Positions 1 through 8,446 of a stretch of DNA of 64,000 nucleotides are shown here, piece by piece; the stretch's first letter is position 1; each line of letters begins with the position of its first letter. The notes under the pieces are model-generated. The model saw only the letters and a list, made by a program, of their open reading frames with translations, searched no databases and was not told the DNA's origin. Location of the stretch: positions 62,001 through 126,000 of the forward strand of contig CACOCY010000002.1 in NCBI GenBank assembly GCA_902625725.1, in the 5' to 3' direction. The position numbers and the translations under genes are program-made. This stretch comes from an uncultured SAR116 cluster alpha proteobacterium. Lineage in GTDB: Bacteria > Pseudomonadota > Alphaproteobacteria > Puniceispirillales > Puniceispirillaceae.

Positions 1-1
1 A

Positions 2-943
2 GGAATGCAAATAACACCAGGTTTTGAGAATTGTGATCTAAGCATGGACCCCTCTGGTAATATTACTGCTAGAGTTGGTATTTGTTCAAACGGACAGGGA
101 ATAGCTACCACATTATCTCAGATAATAGCCGACAATTTGGGACTTACCGTTGAAAATATAAATATTGTGCAGGGTGATACAGACAATACACCCTATGGAT
201 GGGGAACATTTGCAAGTAGATCTGTAGTTATATCGGGTGGCGCTTGTCAAATATCAGCTCAAAAACTTGCTAAAAAGATTAAAGAGATAGCTTCTTTCTA
301 CTTACAATGTGACATAGATGAGTTGGAGTTGGAGGGTGGATATGCCATAAACAAGAAAACAAATTCGAATCTCTCTTTAAAAACAATTGGGCGAAAAGTT
401 TATCATTCTAATCATGAAGTTAAGGATATAGCTGGAAGCGAACTTCGTGTTTCTAGCGCTTACGATCCTGTTGGCACATTTTCGAATGCATGCCACATTG
501 CAAAAATTAGAATAGATACTCTCACAGGTAATGTATTAGTCGAAAAATATTTTGTAATAGAAGATGCTGGAAAATTAATTAATCCAAAAATAGTTGATGG
601 GCAGATAGTTGGTGGAGTAATTCAAGGCATAGGCAATGCTTTATTTGAAGAAATAAAATATGATAAAAATGGAACTATATTAACAACTAATTTTGCAGAT
701 TTCAAAATTCCTACCATGCATGAAACACCAAAAATAGAGATCAAACATTTAGAAACAATAACAGAATATTCTGAGACTGGAGCTAAAGGGTTAGGTGAGG
801 GAGGACTTATTGGTGCTCCGGGCGCCATATTGAGTGCAATAAATAATGCGCTGGAGCAGTATGGAGAAGAGATTAATTTTTTTCCTGTACATCCAAATGA
901 CATTAGAGAGGTGTTGAGGAAACATGAGCAAAGAAAATATTGA
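2..943 (+). CDS. Molybdenum hydroxylase large subunit (xanthine dehydrogenase/CoxL family), 5'-truncated
   Basis: This is the C-terminal part of a molybdopterin-binding large subunit of the xanthine dehydrogenase/aldehyde oxidase/CO dehydrogenase family. The reading frame is already open at the window edge, so the ATG at position 5 is internal and the real start lies upstream. The text around residues 28-75 (GQGIATTLSQI, then TFASRSVVISGGA) is the usual MoCo-binding region. Near the end, GAKGLGEGGLIGAPGA carries the catalytic glutamate (GxGE) of the family. The next gene starts 20 bases before its stop. It lies in front of a 2Fe-2S subunit and a second, complete large subunit, so it probably belongs to a hydroxylase complex, but no FAD subunit is visible. 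The substrate is unknown. Confidence 0.85.
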   Translation, partial: GMQITPGFENCDLSMDPSGNITARVGICSNGQGIATTLSQIIADNLGLTVENINIVQGDTDNTPYGWGTFASRSVVISGGACQISAQKLAKKIKEIASFYLQCDIDELELEGGYAINKKTNSNLSLKTIGRKVYHSNHEVKDIAGSELRVSSAYDPVGTFSNACHIAKIRIDTLTGNVLVEKYFVIEDAGKLINPKIVDGQIVGGVIQGIGNALFEEIKYDKNGTILTTNFADFKIPTMHETPKIEIKHLETITEYSETGAKGLGEGGLIGAPGAILSAINNALEQYGEEINFFPVHPNDIREVLRKHEQRKY

Positions 944-1418
944 GCAAAATATAGAATTTTTTGTTAATGAGCAGAAATTCAACATTTCTGTGAGACCAAG
1001 TACTCATCTTGCTGATGCAATTAGAGACAAATGTTCGCTTACCGGAACTCATCTTGGATGTGAACATGGAGTTTGTGGGGCCTGTACCATATTGGTTGAT
1101 AATTTGCCGGTGAGGGGTTGTCTTTACTTAGCTGTTCAGGCAGATGGTAAAAAGATAGAGACTGTAGAGGGTCTATCTTATAATGACGAACTTAATGATA
1201 TTCAGAATTCTTTTTGGGAAAATCATGGTCTTCAATGTGGGTTTTGTACTCCAGGGTTTTTAATCTTAACTAAATGGATGCTTGAAAATTTTAAAGAACT
1301 ATCTGAGGATATAGTCAAAGATGTTCTGTCCTCGAATATATGCAGATGTACCGGATATCAAAATATAATTAAATCAGTAAAACAAGTGGCAATAGAGCAA
1401 AATAAATGGGTGGAATAG
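924..1418 (+). CDS. Molybdenum hydroxylase 2Fe-2S subunit (CoxS/XdhC-type)
   Basis: This 164-residue electron-transfer subunit has two [2Fe-2S] clusters. The N-terminal plant-ferredoxin-like cluster is marked by C46, C51, C54 (GCEHGVCGACT) and C66. The C-terminal four-helix cluster is marked by C105, C108 (CGFCTPG) and C140, C142 (CRCTGYQ). Length and motif order match the CoxS family. It overlaps the preceding large subunit by 20 bases and the following one by 13, which points to translational coupling and co-expression. It would pass electrons from the Mo site of either large subunit to a FAD subunit that is not in view. Confidence 0.95.
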   Translation: MSKENIEQNIEFFVNEQKFNISVRPSTHLADAIRDKCSLTGTHLGCEHGVCGACTILVDNLPVRGCLYLAVQADGKKIETVEGLSYNDELNDIQNSFWENHGLQCGFCTPGFLILTKWMLENFKELSEDIVKDVLSSNICRCTGYQNIIKSVKQVAIEQNKWVE

Positions 1419-3679
1419 GTACATCGACCAAGCGTTTAGAGGATCCACCATTATTACTTGGCAAGGGCATATTTGTAGCTGATATAAATCACGATAATCA
1501 AATTTACATGCGGGTAGTTCGCTCAGATGTTTCTCATGGTAAAATAAATTTTATAAACACAGAATTGGCAAAGAATCTAGAAGGGGTTTTGGATGTGTGG
1601 AGCGCCGCCGATTTTGAGGAAATACCCAAAATAAAATTTAGAATGATGGGGCGTAACGATTTAGAAAACTATCTACAACCTATCCTTGCAGATGGCACAG
1701 TTAGGTATGTTGGTGAACCAATTGCTGTTATTTTTGCAACAGAAAACCATATAGCTGATCATGCAGCTGAGCTGCTAGAAATTAATATTGAGATAATGCA
1801 ACCGCAAATTTCAGCTACTGAAAATCCCTTAATATTCTCTAAGCATCTCAATAATGAGGCCTGTTTGGTTACAAAAAAATATGGGGATGTGGATAAAGTT
1901 ATAAAAACTAGCGACAATTTCTTAGAATTAGAATTTTATGTTGGAAGACATAGCGGAGTACCGCTAGAAACAAGAGGACTATCAACATTTTTTGACGAGG
2001 AAAATGACACAATCTTTCTTCATGGCGCAGCTAAAGTTCCTCATGCCAATAAAAATATTTTATGTGAAATGTTAGATATCAGTTCAAAAAAATTAGAATT
2101 AATAGAAAGTCACGTAGGTGGCGGATTTGGAGTTAGAGGAGAAATTTATCCAGAGGACGTTATTATTATTCTGGCAACGCGGAAACTTAAAGTTCCCATA
2201 AAATGGTTGGAAGATAGGAAGGAAAACTTAACCTCCACAAACCATTCAAGAGATCAAAAACATTTTATTAAAGTTGGATTTGATAATGAGGGTTTTATAG
2301 AATGTTTGGATGTTGAGTTTTTTACTGATCAGGGCGCATACATTAGGACTCATGGTATAACAGTTAGCGAATTAACTGCCTCTATGTTGCCCGGCCCATA
2401 CATTATTCCTAATTACAGGTGTGTGGGTCATGTTAGGTTAACAAACAAAACTCCAAGTGGTACATATCGATCTCCAGGCAGATTTGAAAGCACCTTCGTA
2501 AGAGAACGGATATTGGATGCTGTAGCTAATCACTTAAATAAAAATCCTGTAGAAGTGAGATTTAAAAACTTTATTCCTTCCAACTTGATGCCATTTAAAC
2601 GTGGAATTGATACTTTGGGTACTGAAGTTGTGTTAGATTCAGGTGATTATAAAAGGTTAATGAACAACGCATTGGAAAAACTGAGTTTTAGCCAACTTCA
2701 AGATGAGCTCGAAACACGAAGAAATAATGGAGAGCTTGTGGGTTTTGGTTTTGGTTATTTCATTGAAAAAAGTGGATTAGGCCCGTTTGATGATGTAAAA
2801 TTGCATGTTAATAAATTTGGGAAGCTAGAACTCATTACAGGTGCTGCATCTGTCGGCCAAGGTGTTGAAACGGCAATGGCTCAAATTATATGCGAAAAGT
2901 TGGGCGTAGGCATTGAAGATATTACAGTAATTCATGGAAAAACCAATTTAATTGAGAGAGGGATGGGGGCGTTTGCAACTAGAGTGACTGTCATGACAGG
3001 TTCAGCAACTTTCTTAGCTGTGAATGAGCTTTATGATATCATAATCGATCTTGCTTCTAAAAAACTTCAGCAGGAACACAAAGATGTCAAACTAAATACA
3101 GACACAGGTCAAATTGAATTAATAAATAAATCTGACGGCCCAAGTATAGATTTGCAAAATATCTTATTTGAGATCTACAAAGAAAATCCTCATAATTCTA
3201 TAGAAAAGACTTTTGAAAACTCACACATGACTTACCCACATGGATTGCATTTTGCTGTAACAAAAATAGATGAATTAACGCTTGATGTTAACATTGAGAG
3301 ATATTGTGTTTTTTATGATATTGGAAAAAGTGTAAATCCTATGTTAATTGAAGGTCAAATAGTAGGAGGAGTTGCACAAGGTATAGGAGGCACACTTTTT
3401 GAAGAATTCAAATACGATGACCTAATGCAGCCATTATCCACTTCTTTTGTCGATTATAAAATTCCGACATGTAATGAAATTCCTAATGTTGAATGTTATG
3501 TTTATCAAAACGATATGGCAACAGGTAACCCATTAGGTGTTAAAGGAGCTGGAGAAGCTGGAATTAATGCTGTGGGAGCGGCAATTGCCTCTGCCATAGA
3601 TAATGCGTTAATGTCGAGAAAAACATTTATAGACGAGTTGCCTATTACTCCGGATAAAATAAGAGAAAAAATGCTATAA
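1406..3679 (+). CDS. Molybdenum hydroxylase large subunit (xanthine dehydrogenase/CoxL family)
   Basis: This is a complete 757-residue MoCo-binding subunit. The N-terminal a/b hammerhead domain (about residues 1-130, with GKGIFVADI) is followed by the MoCo domains with HVGGGFGVRG, TYRSPGRFES and GQGVETAMAQI, and near the end GVKGAGEAGINAVG with the catalytic glutamate. The CO dehydrogenase active-site cysteine loop (AYRCSFR) is not seen. The equivalent stretch reads GTYRSPGRF, so this is a hydroxylase of an organic substrate rather than a CO dehydrogenase. It overlaps the Fe-S subunit by 13 bases and converges on livF 5 bases after its stop. The neighbouring importers and Rieske oxygenase suggest oxidation of an imported N-heterocycle or aldehyde, which is inference. 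Confidence 0.93.
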   Translation: MGGIGTSTKRLEDPPLLLGKGIFVADINHDNQIYMRVVRSDVSHGKINFINTELAKNLEGVLDVWSAADFEEIPKIKFRMMGRNDLENYLQPILADGTVRYVGEPIAVIFATENHIADHAAELLEINIEIMQPQISATENPLIFSKHLNNEACLVTKKYGDVDKVIKTSDNFLELEFYVGRHSGVPLETRGLSTFFDEENDTIFLHGAAKVPHANKNILCEMLDISSKKLELIESHVGGGFGVRGEIYPEDVIIILATRKLKVPIKWLEDRKENLTSTNHSRDQKHFIKVGFDNEGFIECLDVEFFTDQGAYIRTHGITVSELTASMLPGPYIIPNYRCVGHVRLTNKTPSGTYRSPGRFESTFVRERILDAVANHLNKNPVEVRFKNFIPSNLMPFKRGIDTLGTEVVLDSGDYKRLMNNALEKLSFSQLQDELETRRNNGELVGFGFGYFIEKSGLGPFDDVKLHVNKFGKLELITGAASVGQGVETAMAQIICEKLGVGIEDITVIHGKTNLIERGMGAFATRVTVMTGSATFLAVNELYDIIIDLASKKLQQEHKDVKLNTDTGQIELINKSDGPSIDLQNILFEIYKENPHNSIEKTFENSHMTYPHGLHFAVTKIDELTLDVNIERYCVFYDIGKSVNPMLIEGQIVGGVAQGIGGTLFEEFKYDDLMQPLSTSFVDYKIPTCNEIPNVECYVYQNDMATGNPLGVKGAGEAGINAVGAAIASAIDNALMSRKTFIDELPITPDKIREKML

Positions 3680-3684
3680 GATGG

Positions 3685-4404
3685 TTAAATACCAAGAAAT
3701 AATTTTTTGAAATCTTTGGAGTTTAGTATTGTTTTAGCATCATCAGACAATCTAATCTCTCCACCATCCATTACATTAACCCACTCAGCAATTTCTAATA
3801 CCTCTTTTGGATTTTCCTCTACTACCCAAGCGACGCTTGTGCCGTCATTTAATATGGTTTTTATGCTATCGGCCACCTCTTTAGAAAGTTGAGGTGAGAG
3901 CCCTGTAGTTGGTTCATCTAAAATTATTAATTTAGGAGAATTTATCAAAGCGCAACCTATTGCTAACATTTGCCTCTCTCCTCCAGAAAGATTGCTTGCT
4001 CGGACGTTTATTCTTTCGTTCAACCTTGGAAACTTCTCATAAATTTTATTGAATGCAATTTGCCTAGCGGGCTTATCTTGGGCATTTGTTGATATATCTA
4101 AATTTTCTTGGACAGTCATTGATGGAAAAATATTTCTTACCTGTGGGACAAGAGCTATTCCAGACGCAATTATGTCGAAAGTAGACTTGTTTGTTATATT
4201 TTCACCATCAAAAATAATTTCTCCACTGAAATATCTTATAGAATTTATCAGTGATTTTGTTAACGTAGACTTTCCCGAACCATTTGGACCTATTATAGCT
4301 GTAAGCTCTCCGGTTTTAAATTGTACATCAATATTCCGTATAATAGGGATATTCCCATATCCAGCAGTCAAATTTTTTGTCTGAAGTAACAAATTAAACC
4401 TCAT
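3685..4404 (-). CDS. livF: Branched-chain amino acid-type ABC transporter, ATPase LivF
   Basis: This is the second ATP-binding subunit of a HAAT-family importer. It shows Walker A (GPNGSGKST), the ABC signature (LSGGERQML) and Walker B (LIILDEPTTGL), and a short LivF-like length of 239 residues. It partners LivG, LivH, LivM and LivK encoded nearby. It lies downstream of livK on the same strand, separated by 68 bases with a strong hairpin. The ATG at 4404 has no ribosome binding site. A TTG four codons in (4392) sits six bases after GAGG and would give the usual MLLQTKNLTAGYG start, so that start is a good alternative. HAAT transporters carry amides, urea and aromatic acids as well as amino acids, so the substrate is open. 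Confidence 0.93.
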   Translation of the reverse strand: MRFNLLLQTKNLTAGYGNIPIIRNIDVQFKTGELTAIIGPNGSGKSTLTKSLINSIRYFSGEIIFDGENITNKSTFDIIASGIALVPQVRNIFPSMTVQENLDISTNAQDKPARQIAFNKIYEKFPRLNERINVRASNLSGGERQMLAIGCALINSPKLIILDEPTTGLSPQLSKEVADSIKTILNDGTSVAWVVEENPKEVLEIAEWVNVMDGGEIRLSDDAKTILNSKDFKKLFLGI

Positions 4405-4422
4405 TAAAGTTTTAAAAGGAAG

Positions 4423-4451
4423 GAGTAACGCAATATATCTTTGCGTTACTC
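4423..4451 (-). promoter_or_regulatory. Intercistronic hairpin between livK and livF
   Basis: An 11-bp perfect stem (GAGTAACGCAA paired with TTGCGTTACTC) with a 7-base loop lies between the stop of livK and the start of livF. On the transcribed strand only a mixed pyrimidine run follows, so it is a poor Rho-independent terminator. It could protect the livK message 3' end or attenuate livF, giving more binding protein than ATPase. Both are inference. Confidence 0.55.
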
Positions 4452-4472
4452 ATTTTATTTGTAAATTTAATT

Positions 4473-5705
4473 TTAGCTAGGCGGGAAAGCACCTGAGTCT
4501 ATCACTTCTGAAACTACCCACTCTCCACTATCAACTTTCAGCAATCTGATTGCGGGAGCTCCAGCATTACCAAATTCGTTGTAGTTGATGTTACCCGATG
4601 CACCGTGATAATCGATATCATTGCCTGCAGCTAATTCTTTGACGCCATCTGCAAAAGAACGTACCATTGTACCTCCAGGTGTAGCGATGTTCATCATATT
4701 TTTGTCAACACCTTCACCTGTTAGTCCACCAGAAGCTTGCATGGCCAAAGCGGTCACCATGATAGCGTCATAGGTCTCAGCCTGATAATATCCAGAAACA
4801 GGTTTTTCACCAAATTTTGACTCATAAAGTCCGGAAAATCGTTGCCAACTTTCTTCACTTTCAACCTGTCCAGGAACTAGAGCAAAAACACCCTGAGTTG
4901 CTTCATTACCTGCTCCAGCAACAAAGTCGTCAGTTTGTAGATCTGTTGTTACGCAAACGGTCCAATCATAACCTCTAGAGTACATTTGTTTAAATAACGT
5001 AACGCCTGTAGTCTGACCTGCAGCAATAAGAACAGTATCAACGCCTGATTTATCCATTTCAGCTAGTTCGTTATAATAGCTGTTAGCACCAGGGGTTAAT
5101 GTTACAGTTTTAACTACCTCTCCACCAAATCTAGAAAAGTTTCTAGTAAATGTATCTCCGGCACTCATTGTTCCTTCGAGGTTTTCTACAAATAGCCCAA
5201 CTTTACTTTTTCCTAGGGTCTCTAACATCACCTTAGCATAGGCTACTCCCAAGAAAGAGTCTGATGCGTTTACTCTGTAAATATATTTTCCAGTTCCGCC
5301 TTCTTTGTCTATTGCTTGTGTTCCTGCTGATGATGTAACAACAGGCACTTTATTATCTCGTGCCATTTGTATTATCGCGACAAGCGGATCACTTTCTGGA
5401 CCTACTATTACAGGAACATTGTGGACATCAATGAGCTTTCTTGCTCCCTTTACAGATCCTTCAATAGTTGAGAGATTATCCTCAATCACTAACTCAACGT
5501 TTTCACCATTTACTCCACCAGCATTATTAATTTCCTCTACTGCTAACTTTGCAGCGTTATCGAGAGGCGGTGCCCAAGCGGCATAATCACCAGTATAGCC
5601 AATCATAAAACCAAATTTGACATCGGCATGAGCTCCTGTCGAAATACTTACAGCAAAGAAAGAAATCAATAAATATTTTACGAAATACTTCCCTTTTTTT
5701 ACCAT
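4473..5705 (-). CDS. livK: Branched-chain amino acid-type ABC transporter, periplasmic binding protein
   Basis: This is a periplasmic binding protein of the type I fold (Peripla_BP_6, LivJ/LivK/AmiC group). A signal peptide (MVKKGKYFVKYLLISFFAVS, ending GAHA) precedes DVKFGFMIGYTGDYA, the usual first strand of the family. NNAGGVNGENVELV and PVIVGPESDPLV are family hallmarks. The start at 5705 is chosen over an ATG at 5726 because it follows a GGAG-rich stretch and begins directly at the signal peptide; the upstream ATG lacks a binding site. It is divergent from livHMG across a 171-base control region with a TGTATACA palindrome. The ligand cannot be read from sequence. Confidence 0.93.
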   Translation of the reverse strand: MVKKGKYFVKYLLISFFAVSISTGAHADVKFGFMIGYTGDYAAWAPPLDNAAKLAVEEINNAGGVNGENVELVIEDNLSTIEGSVKGARKLIDVHNVPVIVGPESDPLVAIIQMARDNKVPVVTSSAGTQAIDKEGGTGKYIYRVNASDSFLGVAYAKVMLETLGKSKVGLFVENLEGTMSAGDTFTRNFSRFGGEVVKTVTLTPGANSYYNELAEMDKSGVDTVLIAAGQTTGVTLFKQMYSRGYDWTVCVTTDLQTDDFVAGAGNEATQGVFALVPGQVESEESWQRFSGLYESKFGEKPVSGYYQAETYDAIMVTALAMQASGGLTGEGVDKNMMNIATPGGTMVRSFADGVKELAAGNDIDYHGASGNINYNEFGNAGAPAIRLLKVDSGEWVVSEVIDSGAFPPS

Positions 5706-5778
5706 TTTCTCCAATTTTCCCTCCATTGATAAATTGAATTATTAAAAAATGTTCATCTTAATCTTCTTATTTTTATTT

Positions 5779-5825
5779 TTGACTTGCTAAACACAAACAT
5801 TACTATTTTAATATACTGTATACAA
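5779..5825 (+). promoter_or_regulatory. Candidate promoter and TGTATACA operator in the livK/livHMG divergent region
   Basis: TTGACT (5779-5784) is a good -35 match, with an AT-rich -10 region around 5804-5813. The 8-bp palindrome TGTATACA (5817-5824) sits inside TATACTGTATACAA (5812-5825). The first 12 bases of that string (TATACTGTATAC) recur exactly, on the other strand, in front of the RidA operon at 14109-14120. A GntR-type repressor is the likely reader. The operator role is inferred from the repeated motif and its position only. Confidence 0.5.
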
Positions 5826-5876
5826 ACTAATGAATAAAGAAATAAAAATTGTAAATATAAAAAATTAGAGCATCGA

Positions 5877-6743
5877 ATGGATATTTTTATATATGGACTG
5901 GTAACAGGTAGCATTTTGTTGATATGTGCACTTGGGTTTTCAATGACTCTGAAAACTGAGGGTTTTATTAACGTCGCGCACGGGCAAATGTTAATGCTAG
6001 GAGCATATTTTACTCTTGGATTAACCTACATTGGATTACCCTTTTTAATTGCAGCTTTTTTGAGCGTGCTTTTGTGTGGCGTAACAGGACTTGCTTTCCA
6101 AAGAATATTATTCAAGCCAATCAAATCGAACGGAATTTTGGTACAACTTTTTACATCAGTTGGTTTGGCGTATTTAATAAATGGGTTGGTGGGTGCGATA
6201 GCTGGAAAGCGTATGTTGTCTTTTGATATTCCGATATCTAGAGTCGTAAAAGTAGGTGATGTCTACCTTGTAACACCATATGAATTCATGATATTAGGGA
6301 TAGTGCTTGCTACTGTGATATTCCTTCATATTTTCTTGCAATATACGATTATGGGTAAGCATATTCGGGCGGTAGCAGATAATCAAGACCTTGCTAAAAT
6401 TAGGGGAATTAATCCTGATAGATGCTCAGATTTAGTTTGGTTCATAGCGTCGTCATTGGCCGGTTTAGGAGGTATTTTTCTTGGTATTTTAGGCGCTGTC
6501 CATTTAAATATGGGCTGGCAACAGATTGTTATGATTTTATCAGTTACAGTCCTTGGAGGCCTAGGCAGTATATATGGAGTAATGCTAGCAGGGTTACTTT
6601 TGGGTTTTGCCATGGAGTTTGGCCTTTTATTTGTTTCCTCAAATTATAGAACTGCAATAGCGTTTGGAGTAATAATCTTGGTTTTAGTAATTAGACCAGA
6701 AGGTCTTCAATCATTGTGGCAAAGTAAGGGGAGAGAAACATAA
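5877..6743 (+). CDS. livH: Branched-chain amino acid-type ABC transporter permease LivH
   Basis: This is an inner-membrane permease of the HAAT family, 288 residues with about eight hydrophobic segments. GFINVAHGQMLMLGAY is the LivH signature (the equivalent of NFAHGEMMM), and the second family motif, GLGSIYGVMLAGLLLG, lies near the C-terminus. It pairs with LivM to form the channel. Its stop and the livM start share a base (TAATG), so the two are translationally coupled. Expression is probably controlled by the TGTATACA-containing region upstream. Confidence 0.94.
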   Translation: MDIFIYGLVTGSILLICALGFSMTLKTEGFINVAHGQMLMLGAYFTLGLTYIGLPFLIAAFLSVLLCGVTGLAFQRILFKPIKSNGILVQLFTSVGLAYLINGLVGAIAGKRMLSFDIPISRVVKVGDVYLVTPYEFMILGIVLATVIFLHIFLQYTIMGKHIRAVADNQDLAKIRGINPDRCSDLVWFIASSLAGLGGIFLGILGAVHLNMGWQQIVMILSVTVLGGLGSIYGVMLAGLLLGFAMEFGLLFVSSNYRTAIAFGVIILVLVIRPEGLQSLWQSKGRET

Positions 6744-7672
6744 TGGAAGGGTTTCTTATTTTTGCAATTAGCATTCTTACCCTAGCTTTTGTTTATGTGA
6801 TTTTGTGTCTCGCTTTAAACATAGAATGTGGCGTTGCAGGTATGTGGGATCTTGGGATTGTATCCTATTTTGGTGTTGGCGCTTACTCTTACGCCATAAT
6901 TGTGGCGCCAGAGGCTGCATCTTACCAGCATTATTTGTTTGGATTAGAATCAAATCCCATATATGGGATAGTGTTAGCTATAATTCTGGGTGGCGTTAGT
7001 GCCTATTTAATCGGTCTTCCTTCATTAAGATTAAGACGTGAATATTTTTTAATCACAACAATTGCATTTTCAGAGGTGCTAAGGATTACCTTTTCAAATG
7101 AGAACTGGTTAACGAATGGCGTTGCGGGTATTTATAATATAGAGCAACCACTTAAATCATATTTTTCTCCAGATAATTATATCGTCTTGTTGTTTGTAAT
7201 CTTTTTATGCTTCTCTGTAATTGTGTATAAAATGGTAAATAAACTCTCTTTCTCAACTTATGGATTAAGCTTAAAAGCGCTAAGGGAAAATGAGGCTTTG
7301 GCAAAAACAGCAAGAATAGAACCTAGTAAGCAATATCATAGTGTTTATGTATTTACAGGTTGTCTTGCTGGATTTTCTGGAGCTCTATATGTATGGTTGA
7401 ACACATTAATTGTTCCAACACAATTTACACCTAATGTAACATTTTTTGTTTGGACAGCATTGATCATAGGAGGAATAGGCAATAACAGAGGCGCTTTCTT
7501 AGGAGCTATATTTTTTGTAATCTTGCTGGAAACTCTTAGTTTTTTAAATTTATCTGCTGAACTTGCGTTGGTAGTAAGTTCATTAAGAATAGCGTTGGTT
7601 GGTTTGGCATTAATACTAATATTAAGATATTTACCCAACGGACTTCTACGAGAAAAACCAACTGTATTGTGA
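6743..7672 (+). CDS. livM: Branched-chain amino acid-type ABC transporter permease LivM
   Basis: This is the second HAAT permease, 309 residues and strongly hydrophobic. The LivM-specific stretch GVAGMWDLGIVSYFGVGAY (normally GLNLQVGYAGLLSLGHAAF) is in the N-terminal third, and FVWTALIIGGIGNNRGAFLG is in the C-terminal third. The loop KALRENEALAKTARIEP is the usual interaction segment for the ATPases. The start overlaps the livH stop by one base. Confidence 0.94.
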   Translation: MEGFLIFAISILTLAFVYVILCLALNIECGVAGMWDLGIVSYFGVGAYSYAIIVAPEAASYQHYLFGLESNPIYGIVLAIILGGVSAYLIGLPSLRLRREYFLITTIAFSEVLRITFSNENWLTNGVAGIYNIEQPLKSYFSPDNYIVLLFVIFLCFSVIVYKMVNKLSFSTYGLSLKALRENEALAKTARIEPSKQYHSVYVFTGCLAGFSGALYVWLNTLIVPTQFTPNVTFFVWTALIIGGIGNNRGAFLGAIFFVILLETLSFLNLSAELALVVSSLRIALVGLALILILRYLPNGLLREKPTVL

Positions 7673-7706
7673 TAGTTAAAATTTGAAAACATTAGAAAGT
7701 ATTAAA

Positions 7707-8444
7707 ATGCTTACGGTAACAAATGTCGATAAATTCTATGGCGGCGTAAAGGCAGTTGAAAACGTGTCTTTAGAGGTAAACAAAGGAAAAATTATTGGGC
7801 TAATTGGCACAAACGGAGCAGGTAAGACTACACTATTTAATGTTATTAGTGGGTTTGATAAATTAGATCGTGGTAGCGTGAACTTTGATGGTCAGGAAAT
7901 TTCTAACCTTCTTCCTTCCAAAATTGCTAACTTAGGAATGATTAGAACATTTCAAACCGCTACTGGTTTCCCAAGGCTAACAGTCCTGGAAAACCTTTTG
8001 GTTTTTTCAGAGAATAATAACTTTGAGTTCTATAAAAACTTTCTTAATAAGAATGAACAAAATAAAGAACAAATTGAAAAAGCAGAGAATCTACTCAAAA
8101 AATTTGGTCTTTTTGAAAAGAAAAATCAGTGGGTTGTTGACTTGAGTGCACCAGAACTTAAAATTCTTGAGTTTGCTCGTGCAATTATGGGAAATCCCCA
8201 AATAATGTTATTAGATGAGCCAGCTGCTGGAGTAAATCCAGCTTTATTAGAACAGCTTATGGAAATAATCCAAGAATTGAACGGAGAAGGGATTACTTTT
8301 TTGATCGTAGACCACAATCTGCGTTTTATATGTGATATATCCGATTTCATTTACGTAATGAATGATGGAAAATTAATTGCACAAGGTAAACCAGATGAAA
8401 TTGTAAATAATGAGTTGGTAATTGAGACTTACATAGGGAAGTGA
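7707..8444 (+). CDS. livG: Branched-chain amino acid-type ABC transporter, ATPase LivG
   Basis: This is the first ATP-binding subunit of the importer. Walker A is GTNGAGKTT and Walker B is IMLLDEPAAGV. The ABC signature is unusual: LSAPELKIL takes the place of LSGGQ. The ATG at 7707 gives MLTVTNVDKFYGG, the usual LivG start; a TTG at 7683 would add eight residues without support. Its stop lies just before the Rieske gene start, so the oxygenase is in the same transcript. The degenerate signature motif is notable because that loop contacts ATP; in ABC dimers the partner subunit (LivF) keeps LSGGE. Confidence 0.92.
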   Translation: MLTVTNVDKFYGGVKAVENVSLEVNKGKIIGLIGTNGAGKTTLFNVISGFDKLDRGSVNFDGQEISNLLPSKIANLGMIRTFQTATGFPRLTVLENLLVFSENNNFEFYKNFLNKNEQNKEQIEKAENLLKKFGLFEKKNQWVVDLSAPELKILEFARAIMGNPQIMLLDEPAAGVNPALLEQLMEIIQELNGEGITFLIVDHNLRFICDISDFIYVMNDGKLIAQGKPDEIVNNELVIETYIGK

Positions 8445-8446
8445 TA

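Noticed and set aside
622-985. Minus-strand frames over the first Mo subunit and similar shadow frames across the window
   Set aside because: They are antisense shadows of well-supported genes, without ribosome binding sites or recognisable protein motifs.
1406-3679. CO dehydrogenase large subunit (CoxL form I)
   Set aside because: The AYRCSFR active-site loop is absent; the region reads GTYRSPGRF, so it is a different molybdenum hydroxylase.
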